A stretch of 64,000 nucleotides of DNA, taken from positions 1,424,550-1,488,549 of the forward strand of contig NZ_LT960614.1 in NCBI RefSeq assembly GCF_900231165.1. Direction: 5' to 3'. Source of the DNA: Hartmannibacter diazotrophicus (GTDB lineage: Bacteria; Pseudomonadota; Alphaproteobacteria; Rhizobiales; Pleomorphomonadaceae). Below the pieces are notes generated by a model. The model did not search any database, was not told the DNA's origin, and saw only the letters and a list, made by a program, of their open reading frames with translations. Numbering within the stretch: position 1 is the first letter of the stretch; each line of letters begins with the position of its first letter. A program made the translations under genes and the position numbers. This document shows positions 63,734 through 64,000 of this stretch, in pieces.

Positions 63734-64000
63734 ATGATGGCTCTTCCGGATATGGTCCCGGCTCTGCCCGAAATCCTTATGGGTGCCGGTGCGCTGTTCC
63801 TTCTGATGCTGGGGGTCTTCCGTGGCGAGGGATCGACCACGGTCGTCACCGGAATCGCGGTCGCGCTTTTCATCTGTGCGCTTGGCATCATCGTCTTCAA
63901 GCCGGTCGACGGCATGACCTTCGACGGTGCCTTCGTCAGCGACGGGTTCAGCCGCTTCCTAAAGATCCTCATCCTGATCGGCTCCGGCGTTGCCCTTGCA
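63734..64000 (+). CDS. nuoN: NADH-quinone oxidoreductase subunit N, truncated by window end
   Basis: These are the first 89 codons of NuoN, the third antiporter-like subunit: MMALPDMVPALPEILMGAGA, then FLLMLGVFRGEGSTTVVTGI, and GAFVSDGFSRFLKILILIGS, the usual NuoN start. ATG 63734 and ATG 63737 are both possible, with AAGGGGAAG upstream. The gene continues beyond the window. Confidence 0.93.
   Translation, partial: MMALPDMVPALPEILMGAGALFLLMLGVFRGEGSTTVVTGIAVALFICALGIIVFKPVDGMTFDGAFVSDGFSRFLKILILIGSGVALA

Overview
The window is a GC-rich chromosomal segment, dense in overlapping genes, from an alphaproteobacterium, most likely of the order Hyphomicrobiales (Rhizobiales). Lineage clues are a MucR/Ros-type regulator, FeuP/FeuQ-like two-component genes, a porin_2-family porin, Bpt leucyltransferase, DUF1491, DUF2336 and DUF6456 proteins, and a 14-gene nuo operon. 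I cannot name the genus from sequence alone.

Layout. 1-4741: end of an Mrp (Pha) multisubunit Na+/H+ antiporter operon, mrpA (5' cut by the window) to mrpG. 4742-20430: housekeeping and cell-envelope genes, namely mucR, DUF1491, a peptidoglycan-binding membrane protein with a PAS histidine kinase, DUF5330, sufE, a DnaA-domain-IV/DUF6456 regulator, DUF2336, a lipoprotein, a DUF1254/DUF1214 pair, a class A penicillin-binding protein and a YcgN-type cysteine-cluster protein. This part ends in a small patch of lower GC holding an IS1595-type transposase scar and a HEPN-like gene. 20640-37830: a complete gene transfer agent (GTA) cluster of the Rhodobacter capsulatus type: small and large terminase, portal, g3.5-position protein, prohead protease, capsid, adaptor, stopper, tail terminator, tail tube, two tail chaperones, tape measure, distal tail, hub, NlpC/P60 peptidase, megatron baseplate protein, a DUF2793 fibre with a seven-repeat C-terminal domain, and a holin-like membrane protein. 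38040-49000: feuN/feuP/feuQ-like sensing genes, glycine-zipper lipoprotein, dihaem cytochrome c, major porin, dapA, smpB, bpt, an RDD protein and threonine ammonia-lyase. 49079-64000: the complex I operon nuoA-nuoN (nuoN cut by the window), with two extra genes inside it.

Most interesting observation. The GTA promoter region carries a 17-bp near-palindrome (ATAGGAAAAAATTCCTT) next to the -35 hexamer, and 16 of those 17 bases recur just upstream of the DnaA-domain-IV/DUF6456 gene about 9 kb away. That gene has the architecture of GafA, the direct activator of the R. capsulatus GTA. A third, weaker copy follows a strong hairpin after the capsid gene. The sequence therefore suggests a linked GTA plus its regulator sharing one operator. 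A terminator-like hairpin also lies between the GTA promoter and the first gene, and a dense cluster of GANTC (CcrM) sites lies between g3.5 and g4.

How the genes work together. The GTA genes would package host DNA in HK97-type heads, with small tails, a peptidoglycan peptidase and a propeller-tipped fibre for adsorption. FeuN/P/Q-like genes probably sense envelope or osmotic conditions. The Mrp antiporter and complex I are two proton/sodium-linked membrane machines with homologous subunits (MrpA/MrpD and NuoL/NuoM/NuoN).
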